Assembly: GCF_019024325.1 (NCBI RefSeq)
Contig: NZ_JAFNJS010000001.1
Coordinates: forward strand, 372,001 to 436,000
Direction of reading: 5' to 3'
DNA: 64,000 nt
From: Falsiroseomonas tokyonensis
GTDB taxonomy: Bacteria > Pseudomonadota > Alphaproteobacteria > Acetobacterales > Acetobacteraceae
The notes under the pieces were generated by a model. The model searched no databases and was not told where the DNA came from. It saw only the letters and a program-made list of their open reading frames with translations. The first letter of the stretch is position 1. Every line of letters starts with the position of its first letter. Below are positions 17,822 through 26,382 of this stretch, piece after piece. Both the position numbers and the translations under genes were made by a program.

Positions 17822-18400
17822 TCAGGCGGGGTGCGGGGCGAACCAGGTCTCGAAGCGGCCGAAGGTGGCCTCGGCGCCGTCGATCATCGCGGCCAGCCTC
17901 CCGGCCTCGGCGCCGCAGGCCTCGATGGCGACGCAGCATTCGCGCCACATGGCGCCATGCCGCGCGCCATAGCCGCGCAGGAAGCTGCGCCCGGCCTCAT
18001 CCGGCAGCACCGCATCCAGCGCCCGCGCCAGCTGCTGCCCGCCCAGCGTCGAGCCTTCCGTGACATAGAGGCAGCCCATTGCCCAGGCTGCGCTTTCGGC
18101 CGGCGGCAGCGCGGCCACCGCGGCCAGGGGCGGCGCGCCGAGGGCCACCAGATCCGCCATCAGCAGTGGCGAACGCCGGCGCTCCTCCACCGCGATTCCA
18201 TAGGGGGCGAGCGAGGGCGCGGCGCGCAGCACCGCCTCCACGCCGAGGTGAAAGCCCAGCAGCCGGCGCAGCAGAAGCACGTATTCGCCCTGCGCGATGC
18301 GCCCGGAAGCGAGGCGGGCGAAGACCGGGACGCGATGCAGCCGCTCATGCACGGCCCCCGTGGCCTGCCGCAGCGCGATCCGCGCGGCATCCATGGGCAT
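17822..18400 (-). CDS. bphO: Biliverdin-producing heme oxygenase (bacteriophytochrome type)
   Basis: About 192 residues from the ATG at 18400 (or 190 from 18394). The proximal-His segment ATGAVHERLHR lies near the N-terminus, and the helix GCLYVTEGSTLGGQ is the distal-helix signature of bacterial heme oxygenases. The enzyme opens heme to biliverdin, the chromophore of bacteriophytochromes. It begins 4 bases after the stop of bphP, completing a ppsR-bphP-bphO operon, so chromophore supply and photoreceptor are made together. Confidence 0.88.
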   Translation of the reverse strand: MPMDAARIALRQATGAVHERLHRVPVFARLASGRIAQGEYVLLLRRLLGFHLGVEAVLRAAPSLAPYGIAVEERRRSPLLMADLVALGAPPLAAVAALPPAESAAWAMGCLYVTEGSTLGGQQLARALDAVLPDEAGRSFLRGYGARHGAMWRECCVAIEACGAEAGRLAAMIDGAEATFGRFETWFAPHPA

Positions 18401-18404
18401 GGCT

Positions 18405-20633
18405 TCAGCCAGCGTCCCGATCCGTGCCGCCGCGTGGCGGCACCACGCTGCCATGGCGGATCAGCGTTTCGAGCACCACGGCGGTGCGGCTGACGGAGGC
18501 ACGGACCGATTCCAGCAGGTCCGGCATCCGCGCCACATCCACGCCCTCGGCGATTTCCAGCGCCGCGAGCTGCGCATTCTCCACCACCGAGGCGAGGATC
18601 GCCTGGAAGTCGAGATCCGCCTGGCTGTCCAGCCGCCCGGCGGGGCGCCGGCTGCCCTCCTCGATCCCGGCCTGGAAGCGGCGCCGCGCGGCGTCCGCCG
18701 CCTTGCGCTCGACCAGGTCGTTGAACAGGAAGACGAAGCCGAGCACGCGGTCGGGCGCCGAGAAGACCGGATCGGCGCGCACCAGCACCGGCCGGCCGCC
18801 GCCGGGGCCCTGGCCATCGGCCAGCCGCACCTCGCCGCGCCAGGACCGGCGGTTCTCCAGCACGTCACGCAGCCGCCGGCCGACCTCGGTCGGATCGGCG
18901 AAATAGGGCAGCAGATGGTCGATGCGCCGCGGCGCCGCGCCGCGCAGCCCGGGCAGCAGGCGGTCGAAGGCCTCGTTGCGCAGGTCGATATTGCCGGCCG
19001 GGTCGCAGATCACCACTGGCTGGGCGGAAAGCCCCACCTGGCGCCGCACCTGGGCCAGCTGGTCCTCCGCGATCAGCATGCGGACGGAGCGGAACTGCAG
19101 CACCACGTCGGTGACCGTGTCGCCGATCAGCCGGGCGGTGGCCAGGTCCTTGGGCGACCAGGGCTCCGACCGCCCCTCCACCACCTGGTTCCATTTCGCG
19201 AAGGACCGGCGCGGGGACAGGTCGCGCGGGTCGTCGCCCACCAGCACCGGCTTGTTGGGATCGCCGCCCCAGGTGACGGTGGAAACCTGTTCCGGCCGGA
19301 ACCAGACCAGGTATTCCCCGGGCGCGGTGGAGATCGGCGCCGCCAGCACGCCGCTGGCCACCCTTGTCAGCCCGGCCAGGTGCGGCGCATCAGCGGCCAG
19401 TGAGGCGGTGGCGATGACGGGCGCGCCCCCCGGCCCTCGCGGCTGGCCATCCAGCCACTTGCCGATGTCGCGCAGCCCCGCGGTGCCCGGCACCTCGCCC
19501 GCCGTCTGGGCCTGGCCCTCGAACAGCAGGGCGGCGCCGCTGGCGCCCAGCGGCACCAGCAGCGTCTGGGCATGGTCGAACAGCGCGGTGCGCCAGTCCC
19601 CGTCGCGGGTGATCGCCTCGATCATCCGCTGTTCCAGCCGGCGCACGGCGAGTTCCGCCTGCGACTGGACGAAGGATTCCAGCGCGGCGATGCGCGTGCC
19701 CACGGCTTCCGCCAGCAATTCGGTGATGGCGCGCAGCGCGAAGGGGGTGCGGCGCGGCGTCTGGTGGTGGCAGGAGATCAGCCCCCAGAGCCGCCCGCCC
19801 ACCAGGATGGAGGCCACCAGCGTGGCGCCCACGCCCATGTTCTTCAGGTACTGCACATGCATCGGCGATGTGCTGCGCAGGATGCACAGCGACATGTCCA
19901 GGTCCTGCCCGGTCAGCGGCGAAAGCCGCGGCTCCAGCGGCACCGGCGCGTAATGCACATCGGTCACCACCCGCACCCGGTTGCGGATATACAGCCGCCG
20001 CGCGATGGCCGGGATGTCCGAGGCCGGGTAGCGATTGCCGAGATAGGGCTCCAGCCCGGCCGCGTGTTCTTCCGCGAAGACCTCGCCATGGCCGTCATCG
20101 TCGAAGCGATAGAGCATGACCCGGTCGTAGCCGGTCAGCCCGCGGAAGGTGCGGCACACCTCCTCGCAGAGCGGCCGCAGCGCATAGCTGCCGAGGATCG
20201 CCTGCAGCGCCGGCTCCAGCTGCCGCGGCGCCACATCCTCGGGCGCCGCGCGTTCCAGTTCCAGGATCACGCCGCCGCCGATCGGGCGGTGCAGCTGCAC
20301 GTCCAGCGCCGGGCCGCCGGCCACCCCCGCCGGCACCCGCACCGCGGCCGGCACCACATCCAGCGGATCGTTCAGCAGGGGCGCGATGGCGCGGGCGATG
20401 TCGGGGGCGAAGTCACCAAGGCGCCGGCCCAGCGCCGGCCGGTCCAGGCCGAGGAAGGCCGTGGCATTGGCGCTGACCTGCAGCACCGTCAGTTCCGGCT
20501 CGTGCAGCGCCAGCAGGGCGCCATGCGGCTGGATGGAGGCGGCGAGGTGGATCTGCTCGCGCTCGCAATTCGACAGGTCGGCAGTGCCGAAAGCGGGAGA
20601 ACCGGCGGAATTGCCGGGAAGGTCGATGGTCAC
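18405..20633 (-). CDS. bphP: Bacteriophytochrome without a histidine kinase domain (BphP1-like)
   Basis: 742 residues from a GTG overlapping the ppsR stop (GTGA). The photosensory core is complete: Cys23 in the N-terminal extension for biliverdin attachment, PAS then GAF with PASDIP (near residue 200), and PHY with the PRxSF tongue motif (PRRSF). Then comes a PAS-like domain (VVICDPAGNIDLRNEAF) and about 90 residues of predicted helix. No His-box, ATP-binding N or G boxes are visible. This matches the kinase-less BphP1 of Rhodopseudomonas, which acts by light-dependent binding to a PpsR repressor. The adjacent ppsR supports the same mechanism here; binding is inferred. Confidence 0.92.
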   Translation of the reverse strand: MTIDLPGNSAGSPAFGTADLSNCEREQIHLAASIQPHGALLALHEPELTVLQVSANATAFLGLDRPALGRRLGDFAPDIARAIAPLLNDPLDVVPAAVRVPAGVAGGPALDVQLHRPIGGGVILELERAAPEDVAPRQLEPALQAILGSYALRPLCEEVCRTFRGLTGYDRVMLYRFDDDGHGEVFAEEHAAGLEPYLGNRYPASDIPAIARRLYIRNRVRVVTDVHYAPVPLEPRLSPLTGQDLDMSLCILRSTSPMHVQYLKNMGVGATLVASILVGGRLWGLISCHHQTPRRTPFALRAITELLAEAVGTRIAALESFVQSQAELAVRRLEQRMIEAITRDGDWRTALFDHAQTLLVPLGASGAALLFEGQAQTAGEVPGTAGLRDIGKWLDGQPRGPGGAPVIATASLAADAPHLAGLTRVASGVLAAPISTAPGEYLVWFRPEQVSTVTWGGDPNKPVLVGDDPRDLSPRRSFAKWNQVVEGRSEPWSPKDLATARLIGDTVTDVVLQFRSVRMLIAEDQLAQVRRQVGLSAQPVVICDPAGNIDLRNEAFDRLLPGLRGAAPRRIDHLLPYFADPTEVGRRLRDVLENRRSWRGEVRLADGQGPGGGRPVLVRADPVFSAPDRVLGFVFLFNDLVERKAADAARRRFQAGIEEGSRRPAGRLDSQADLDFQAILASVVENAQLAALEIAEGVDVARMPDLLESVRASVSRTAVVLETLIRHGSVVPPRGGTDRDAG

Positions 20634-21988
20634 CGCGCGCGGTCCTCGGTGGCCTCGCGGTCTTCGCCCAGTTCATAGCGTTCGAGCTTGGCATAGAGGC
20701 TCTGCCGGCTGAGGCCGAGCGCATCGGCCGCCGCCGTCCGGTTGCCATTGGCCAGGCGCAGCGCCTGTTCGATGCAGGCGCGTTCCACCAGGGCGGCGGT
20801 ATTGCGCACCATGATGGGCAGCGGCACCCGGCCCACATCATTGGCCAGCATGCCGAGCGCCGTGCGGAGCGCCGCCGCCTCGCCCGAGGGCAGCACGCGG
20901 CGGCCGATATCGCGGATGATCAGCCCGACCATGCGCACCCCGTCGCGGGTCACGGCGCAGCCGGAGATTTCCACCTCGGTCTCGGAGCCGAGATTGCCGG
21001 TGAGCTGGGTAGGGAACAGCCGCACCTCGCCATGCTGGGCGATGGTCGCCAGCAGCACGCCGAGATCCATGCCCGGCTGGGCCAGCCAGCGGTCCAGCTT
21101 CTCCCCGATGATGGAGGCCTCGGTGCCGGCCTGGGCCAGGTCCAGGAAGGCACGGTTGGCGCGGCGGATGGCGCCGGCGGCGTCGATCGCGACGAAGCCG
21201 TCCGGCATATCCTCAAGCAGCCGTTCCGCGCCCTCCCCCGGCCGGCGCGTCGTGGTGCGCGGCTGGGCGGCGGCGGCGGCGGGGCTCAGCTGGATCAGGA
21301 AGACCGGGCCGGGGGTGCGCGCCATCAGCGAGGCGCGCAGCAGCCAGGGCGTCGCCTCCGCGCCCAGATGCACCATGATGCCCGGCGCGCGTCCCTGTTC
21401 GCGGGCGCGCATCAGCACGTCGCGCAGCGCGGCGCGGTCGCGCGGCGCCACCTCGTCCGCAAAATTCCAGCCGGGCGCCATGCCCAGTTCGCGGATCGCG
21501 GCCGGATTGGCCTCGACGATGCGCAGCGTGGAGGCGGCAATCACCAGCACGGCCTCGGAGGAGGCATCGAAGAGCAGGCGCGAGCGGGTTTCGATCTCGC
21601 GCAGCTTCCAGTAGTCCTGCTCCCGCGCCTGCTGGGCGGCGACCAGGCGCGACTGCAGCTCCGCCACCGCCTGCAGGTTCTTGCCGACCGCGATCAGCCC
21701 GGCCTGACCGCCGAGGCGGACGGTGGTGTATTCGATCGGCAGTTCGAGGCCGGAGGGGAAGCGCTGGGTGACCTGGAGGTAGGCGGAGACGCCGCTGGCA
21801 CGGGCATCCTCCACCATGCGGCGCACCTGCAGTCCTGCGATCTCCCCCACCGTCTCCATCCAGGGGCGGCCGAGCCATTCCTGCACCCGCTCCGCCGGAA
21901 TGGCGTCGGAGAGGCTGGCATCGCGGATCACCCCCTCCCAGTCGAGGCTCAGGGTGATATCGGGCTGAATCACGGCGACGCGGGTCAT
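20630..21988 (-). CDS. ppsR: PpsR/CrtJ-type photosynthesis repressor (PAS domains plus Fis-type HTH)
   Basis: 453 residues from the ATG at 21988. An N-terminal region and two PAS domains (around residues 130-240 and 260-370) are joined by a Gln-rich helix, and the C-terminus is a Fis-type helix-turn-helix (GNRTAAADALGLSRQSLYAKLERYEL). Length and domain order fit PpsR/CrtJ, which represses bacteriochlorophyll and carotenoid genes. A Cys lies in the helix before the HTH (VERACIEQAL), where redox-active Cys is known in CrtJ/PpsR. It is first in ppsR-bphP-bphO and divergent from crtD-crtC. Confidence 0.92.
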   Translation of the reverse strand: MTRVAVIQPDITLSLDWEGVIRDASLSDAIPAERVQEWLGRPWMETVGEIAGLQVRRMVEDARASGVSAYLQVTQRFPSGLELPIEYTTVRLGGQAGLIAVGKNLQAVAELQSRLVAAQQAREQDYWKLREIETRSRLLFDASSEAVLVIAASTLRIVEANPAAIRELGMAPGWNFADEVAPRDRAALRDVLMRAREQGRAPGIMVHLGAEATPWLLRASLMARTPGPVFLIQLSPAAAAAQPRTTTRRPGEGAERLLEDMPDGFVAIDAAGAIRRANRAFLDLAQAGTEASIIGEKLDRWLAQPGMDLGVLLATIAQHGEVRLFPTQLTGNLGSETEVEISGCAVTRDGVRMVGLIIRDIGRRVLPSGEAAALRTALGMLANDVGRVPLPIMVRNTAALVERACIEQALRLANGNRTAAADALGLSRQSLYAKLERYELGEDREATEDRAR

Positions 21989-22108
21989 GCAGGTGTCCGA
22001 CTGATCTGCCAGCCCGCAGCGGCGATTCGGTGCGGCTGGCCCGGGACCGATGCCACGAAAGCGCGGCAAGAGGTAGTCACGAGACAGATGGTCTAGGTGG
22101 GGATTTGC

Positions 22109-22127
22109 GCGCAGTTGTCAACTGCGC
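22109..22127. promoter_or_regulatory. 19-nt palindrome in the ppsR-crtD intergenic region
   Basis: GCGCAGTTG-T-CAACTGCGC is a perfect odd-length palindrome centred on T22118, between the divergent ppsR and crtD genes. It overlaps the first candidate PpsR box. It could be an operator for a dimeric regulator; the owner is not known. Confidence 0.5.
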
Positions 22128-22146
22128 ATGTCAATCCAGACTGACT
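22116..22146. promoter_or_regulatory. Two overlapping near-consensus PpsR boxes
   Basis: The known PpsR/CrtJ site is TGT-N12-ACA, often TGTC-N10-GACA. Here TGTC-N10-GTCA spans 22116-22133 and TGTC-N10-GACT spans 22129-22146. Each deviates in one half-site, and they share four bases. Their position between ppsR and crtD fits autoregulation plus carotenoid control. TTGACA at 22202-22207, 30 bases before the crtD start, could be a -35 element if transcription starts close to the ATG or if an upstream crtD start is not used. Confidence 0.45.
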
Positions 22147-22236
22147 ATTGCAAAAATTTGAGACGAGCTTGCAGCCGCGCCCGGCCGCTTGTCCAGGCCG
22201 CTTGACACTCAAGGCCCGGCCCAGCCCAATCGCGCC

Positions 22237-23703
22237 ATGAGTCAGGGGGGCACATTCAGCATCGTCGTCGTCGGCGCCGGCATCGGCGGGCTGGCGGCCG
22301 CGCTGCACCTGGCCGCCTCCGGCCGCCCCGTGCTGGTGCTGGAGCGGGAGGCCATGCCGGGCGGCAAGCTGCAACGCCTGGGGCTCGGCGGCGTGCAGGT
22401 GGACGCCGGCCCCCCGGTGCTCGCCCTGCGGCCCGTCTTCCAGGCGCTGTTCGCCGCGGCCGGCGCCCGGCTGGAGGATCACCTGTCGTTGCAGCCCCTG
22501 CGGGTGCTCGGCCGCCATCTTTGGCCCGATGGCAGCCGCCTGGACCTGCTGGCCGACGCCCATGAAGCGGCCGAGGCCATCGGGGATTTCGCCGGGGCGG
22601 AGGCCGCGCGCGGCTTCCTGGCCTTCCGCGACCGGGCGGCCCGGTGCTGGCAGGCCCTCGAAAAGCCCTTCCTAACGGTGCAGCGGCCGGGGATGCTGGC
22701 GCTGGGGGCGCAGGTCGGGCTCGGCCTGCGCGGCATCTCGCCCTTCGCCACGCTGTGGGAGGCGCTGGGCGAGCATTTCACCGACCCCCGCCTGCGCCAG
22801 CTTTTCGGGCGGATGGCGGGCTATGTCGGATCCTCTCCGCTGCAGGCGCCGGCCACGCTGATGCTGGTGGCGCATATCGAGATGTCCGGCCTTTTCGCCA
22901 TCGAGGGCGGCATGGACCGGCTGCCGCAGGCCCTGGCCGGGCTGGCGGCGGCGCGCGGCGTGCAGTTCCGCCATGGCGCGACGGTGGCGGAGATCCTGGT
23001 GCAGGGCGGCCGGGTGGCCGGGCTGCGCCTGGCGGATGGGGAGAGGATCGTGGCCCGGCAGGTGATCTGGGCGGGGGATGCGGCGACGCTGGCCGCCGGC
23101 CAGGCCGGGGCGGCGGCGGCGCGGGCGGTACCGGCTTGGCCGGCCTCCCGCCGCTCCTATTCCGCCTTCGGCTGGGCCATGGCCGGTCGGGCGGAGGGGC
23201 CGGACCTGCCGATGCAGACCGTCTTCCACCCGGCCGATCCCACCGCCGAATACGTGGCCCTGGCCCGCGGCCAGATGCCCGCAGACCCCAGCGTGACGCT
23301 GCTGGCGCAGGCCCGTCGGGACCCGGCGCCGCCGCCCGAAGGGACGGAACCGCTGATGGCCCTGGTGCAGGCCCCGGCCCGGGCGGATTCGCGCGACCTG
23401 CCCGCCGGCCCCGCCGAGGCCGCGGCGCTGGCGGCGATGGAAGGTGCCGGCGTGCGGCTGCGGCGGGATGCGGTCCAGGTCATCACGCCGCGCGACCGCG
23501 AAAGACAGGCGCCGGGCAGCGGCGGGGCGATCTATGGCCAGGCGGTGCAGGGCTGGCAGTCCATCTTCAGCCGACCGGCGGCGCGCACGCCCCTGCCCGG
23601 CCTGGTGCTGGCGGGCGGCACCACCCATCCGGGGGCGGGCATGGCCATGGCCGCGCTCTCCGGCCAATTGGCGGCATCGGCGGTGATCGGGGAGAGGGCA
23701 TGA
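22237..23703 (+). CDS. crtD: Carotenoid 3,4-desaturase (CrtD-type phytoene desaturase family)
   Basis: 488 residues. The FAD-binding motif GAGIGGLAAALHLAASG lies near the N-terminus, followed by the family segment EREAMPGGKLQ, and the C-terminal FAD motif GLVLAGGTTHPGAGMAMA is intact. Pairing with crtC is diagnostic for CrtD, which introduces the C-3,4 double bond after 1,2-hydration in the spheroidene/spirilloxanthin routes. The start chosen is the ATG at 22237 directly before SQGGTFSIVVVGAG; an in-frame ATG 16 codons earlier is possible. The stop overlaps crtC by ATGA. Confidence 0.92.
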   Translation: MSQGGTFSIVVVGAGIGGLAAALHLAASGRPVLVLEREAMPGGKLQRLGLGGVQVDAGPPVLALRPVFQALFAAAGARLEDHLSLQPLRVLGRHLWPDGSRLDLLADAHEAAEAIGDFAGAEAARGFLAFRDRAARCWQALEKPFLTVQRPGMLALGAQVGLGLRGISPFATLWEALGEHFTDPRLRQLFGRMAGYVGSSPLQAPATLMLVAHIEMSGLFAIEGGMDRLPQALAGLAAARGVQFRHGATVAEILVQGGRVAGLRLADGERIVARQVIWAGDAATLAAGQAGAAAARAVPAWPASRRSYSAFGWAMAGRAEGPDLPMQTVFHPADPTAEYVALARGQMPADPSVTLLAQARRDPAPPPEGTEPLMALVQAPARADSRDLPAGPAEAAALAAMEGAGVRLRRDAVQVITPRDRERQAPGSGGAIYGQAVQGWQSIFSRPAARTPLPGLVLAGGTTHPGAGMAMAALSGQLAASAVIGERA

Positions 23704-24638
23704 CGGAACGCGGTTGGGAATTCGACCGGCCGGCGGCGCCGCGCGGCTATGGCTGGTGGTACCTGGATGCGCTGAGCGCGGATGGGCGGCACGGGCTGAC
23801 CATCATCGCCTTCATCGGCACCGTCTTTTCCCCCTGGTACAGCCTGGCCCGGCGCGGCGGCGCGCCGGCGGATCCGGAAAACCACTGCTGCCTGCATGTG
23901 GCGCTGTATGGCGCGCCGAAGCGCTGGGCGATGACCGACCGCCGCAAGGGCGCGCTGCGGCGCGGCGCGGATTTCCTGCAGATCGGGCCCAGCGCGCTGG
24001 AATGGGACGGCCAGGCGCTGACCGTGCGGATCGAGGAGGTGACGGCCCCCCTGCCCCGCAAGCTGCGCGGCACGGTGGTGCTGCGGCCGGAGGCCCTCTC
24101 CACCCGCGCCTTCCAGCTGGATTCGAACGGCCGGCACCATTGGCACCCGATCGCCGCCCGGTCCTCGGTGGAGGTGACGCTGGAGGAGCCGGCGCTGCGC
24201 TGGTCCGGCCCGGCCTATTTCGACACCAATTGGGGCAGCGCCCCGCTGGAGGAGGATTTCGTGGGCTGGGACTGGTGCCGCGCGCCGATGCCCGATGCCA
24301 CGGCCATCCTCTACAATGCGCAGCGCCGGGACGGCACGGAGCAGTCCCTGGCGCTGCGGGTGGCGCGCGACGGCAGCGTGACGGATTTCGAACCGCCGCC
24401 GCCGGTCGCGCTGCCCAAGACCCTGTGGCGCATCGCCCGGCCGACCCGGGCGGAGGGCGGCGCGGCGCGGGTGGTGCACACCCTGGTGGATGCACCTTTC
24501 TATTCCCGTTCGGAAATCCAGACCCGGCTGCTGGGCCGCGAGGCGACGGCGATCCATGAGAGCCTGTCGCTCGACCGCTTCGCCTCCAATGCCATGTACG
24601 CCATGCTGCCCTTCCGGGTGCCCCGGCCCTTCAGCTGA
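23700..24638 (+). CDS. crtC: Carotenoid 1,2-hydratase
   Basis: 312 residues. The family segments GYGWWYLDALSADGRHGL, IGTVFSPWY, WGSAPLEEDFVGWDW and a C-terminal SLSLDRF are all present. CrtC adds water across the 1,2 double bond of acyclic carotenoids such as neurosporene or lycopene, giving hydroxy carotenoids of photosynthetic membranes. The start overlaps the crtD stop, so they form a crtDC operon controlled from the ppsR side. It is convergent with a small membrane protein gene. Confidence 0.93.
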   Translation: MTERGWEFDRPAAPRGYGWWYLDALSADGRHGLTIIAFIGTVFSPWYSLARRGGAPADPENHCCLHVALYGAPKRWAMTDRRKGALRRGADFLQIGPSALEWDGQALTVRIEEVTAPLPRKLRGTVVLRPEALSTRAFQLDSNGRHHWHPIAARSSVEVTLEEPALRWSGPAYFDTNWGSAPLEEDFVGWDWCRAPMPDATAILYNAQRRDGTEQSLALRVARDGSVTDFEPPPPVALPKTLWRIARPTRAEGGAARVVHTLVDAPFYSRSEIQTRLLGREATAIHESLSLDRFASNAMYAMLPFRVPRPFS

Positions 24639-24640
24639 AT

Positions 24641-24907
24641 TCAGCGGCGCAGGCGGATGGCCAGGTCGAACAGATGGGCTGCCAGGGCCGCCACCAGCGC
24701 CGCAGCGACAAAGCCCCAGCCGGCGCCGGTCAGGGCCGCGCGCAGCGCCAGGGCGAAGGCCACACCGGGCAGCACCAGCCCGGCAAGGGCGGTTGGCCGC
24801 AACCCCCGGCCGCTGCGCCGGTGCCAGGCGAAAAGCAGCGCCGCCTCGGCCAGCAGCACCGCCAGCACCAGGTCCGCGACGCGGCCGGAGGCGAAGAACT
24901 CAGCCAA
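24641..24907 (-). CDS. Small three-helix membrane protein next to crtC
   Basis: 88 residues with three hydrophobic segments (about 10-28, 38-60, 64-82) separated by Arg-rich turns, and a positively charged C-terminus. No family recognised. It lies 2 bases from the crtC stop on the opposite strand, and convergent small membrane genes beside carotenoid operons are seen in related phototrophs, so a link to the photosynthetic membrane is possible but unproven. Confidence 0.65.
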   Translation of the reverse strand: MAEFFASGRVADLVLAVLLAEAALLFAWHRRSGRGLRPTALAGLVLPGVAFALALRAALTGAGWGFVAAALVAALAAHLFDLAIRLRR

Positions 24908-25091
24908 ACTGCCTCCTCATGACCGAGGTTTCATTCCATCGCCGCCTTGCGCGGATCGCACAGGCCGCCACTTTGCCAGTTGCGGGGTGACACCGCCATG
25001 ACCCTTGCCCCGTTGCAACTTTTCGCCAAGAACCCGCAAGGCGGCCGCCGCGTTGAAGAAGGCGGGAGACTGAACCAGGAGGATGCTTCGG

Positions 25092-25472
25092 ATGCGACGT
25101 CTGACACTGACCCTAGCGACGGCCCTTGCCCTCGCCCCCTTCGCTGCCAAGGCGCAGGACGGCGATGCCGCCGCAGGCCAGCGCGTCTTCAACCAGTGCC
25201 GCGCGTGCCACACCATCAATGAGGGTGGGCGCAACGGCGTCGGGCCGAACCTGCACGGCATCGTCGGCCGCGCCGCCGGCTCCATCGAGGGCTTCCGCTA
25301 CTCGCAGAACATGCAGGAGTGGCGCCAGGGGCAGACCTGGACCGAGGCGAATCTCCGCACCTACCTTGCCAATCCCAAGGATCTCCTGCCCCGCGGCAGC
25401 ATGTCCTTCGCCGGCCTGCGCAACCCGCAGCAGCTGAACGACCTGATCGCCTATCTCAAGACCAACCCCTGA
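25092..25472 (+). CDS. Periplasmic c-type cytochrome (class I, c2/c550-like)
   Basis: 126 residues from the ATG at 25092. An ATG nine bases earlier touches the AGGAGG ribosome-binding site and so is unlikely. A signal peptide ending AKAQ precedes a single heme motif CRACH at about residue 37-41 and a C-terminal Met ligand in RGSMSF. The layout (VFNQCRACH, GPNLHGIVGR, YLANPKDLLP, LIAYLKTN) is that of mitochondrial-type soluble cytochrome c, an electron carrier between the bc1 complex and oxidases or the photosynthetic reaction centre. Its place beside the crt genes makes both roles plausible. Confidence 0.92.
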   Translation: MRRLTLTLATALALAPFAAKAQDGDAAAGQRVFNQCRACHTINEGGRNGVGPNLHGIVGRAAGSIEGFRYSQNMQEWRQGQTWTEANLRTYLANPKDLLPRGSMSFAGLRNPQQLNDLIAYLKTNP

Positions 25473-25480
25473 GACGCGTC

Positions 25481-25508
25481 CCGGCCGAGGTCGCGTGACC
25501 TCGGCCGG
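25481..25508. terminator. Perfect 12-bp bidirectional hairpin
   Basis: CCGGCCGAGGTC (25481-25492) and GACCTCGGCCGG (25497-25508) are exact complements with a GCGT loop, placed between the convergent cytochrome c and decarboxylase-like genes. No T-run follows, but position and strength suit a shared terminator. Confidence 0.7.
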
Positions 25509-25527
25509 CCAGGGTCACGGCACCTGG

Positions 25528-26382
25528 TCATGGCACCGAATCGGGCAGGCCAGCAAAAGCCTCCTCCGGGGTGAAGCGGTGCGGCAGCAGGCCCTGTTCG
25601 GCGCAATAGTCGATGGCCAGCGCCAGGGCCGGGCGAAGTGCGTCCCGCGTCCGCACGGCGGCGCCCGAATCCTTCAGCATCCGCAGCAGTTCCGGCACCA
25701 GCGCCGGGTCGCTGTCCACCACATCGCGCCGCATCACCACCAGGTGGTTCACGGGAACGAAGCCGTGCCGCGCCCGGAAGGCGGCGCCGGCGGCCTGGGC
25801 GTCCGCAAAAACCGGGCGCAGCGCCGGGTCGTCCGGCATGTCATTGCCGAAGATCGCGGCGTCAGCCTCCCCGGACTTCAGCAGGCCGAGCAGGTCCTGA
25901 CCCGTCTCCGCCCGCGTCACCCAGGGCGGGTCGCGGAATTCGCTGACATGGGCGTCTTCGAAACTGGTCCAGCGCTGCTGCTCCGCCTTCACGCCGTAGG
26001 ACTCGGCCAGGCTGCCGCGCAGCCACATGCCGGTGGTCTGGCTATAGGCCCGCACCGCGATGCGCGCCCCGGCGAGATCCGCCGGGCCCTGCACCGGGCC
26101 ATCCTTGCGGCATAGCAGCGCGGCCTCCTGCGCCCGCTCCACCAGCACCACCGGCAGCAGCACCAGCGGCTTGTCATAGGCGCGGGCCATCAGGAAGGTG
26201 GCGATCGCCATCTCGCTGACCGCAAAACGCCCCTCGCGCACCATCGGCGCGAAGGCCTTGGAGATCGGCGAGACCTTTTCGACATCCAGCCGGAGCCGGC
26301 TGGACGGGATCGCCCCATCCAGCAGCTTCGCGGTGCCCGCGTAGCGGCCGAGTGCCGCCTTCAGCACACGCGGCTCACTCAC
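25528..26382 (-). CDS. 4,5-dihydroxyphthalate decarboxylase-like / NMT1-type protein
   Basis: 284 residues without a signal peptide. The sequence follows the type-2 periplasmic-binding-protein fold in the variant used by Pht5-type 4,5-dihydroxyphthalate decarboxylases: FAVSEMAIATFLMARA, GPADLAGARIAVRAYSQTTG, GEADAAIFG and a final HRFTPEEAF. Cytosolic location favours an enzyme over a transporter component. The GTG start overlaps the upstream aldolase stop by 8 bases (GTGAGTGA), so translation is coupled. With the aldolase and a TTT binding protein it forms an uptake-and-breakdown operon for a carboxylated, perhaps aromatic, compound. Confidence 0.75.
   Translation of the reverse strand: MSEPRVLKAALGRYAGTAKLLDGAIPSSRLRLDVEKVSPISKAFAPMVREGRFAVSEMAIATFLMARAYDKPLVLLPVVLVERAQEAALLCRKDGPVQGPADLAGARIAVRAYSQTTGMWLRGSLAESYGVKAEQQRWTSFEDAHVSEFRDPPWVTRAETGQDLLGLLKSGEADAAIFGNDMPDDPALRPVFADAQAAGAAFRARHGFVPVNHLVVMRRDVVDSDPALVPELLRMLKDSGAAVRTRDALRPALALAIDYCAEQGLLPHRFTPEEAFAGLPDSVP

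Noticed and set aside
17822-18454. Longer heme oxygenase starting inside bphP
   Set aside because: The extra residues are not part of the family and overlap the bphP coding end; starts at 18400 or 18394 fit better.
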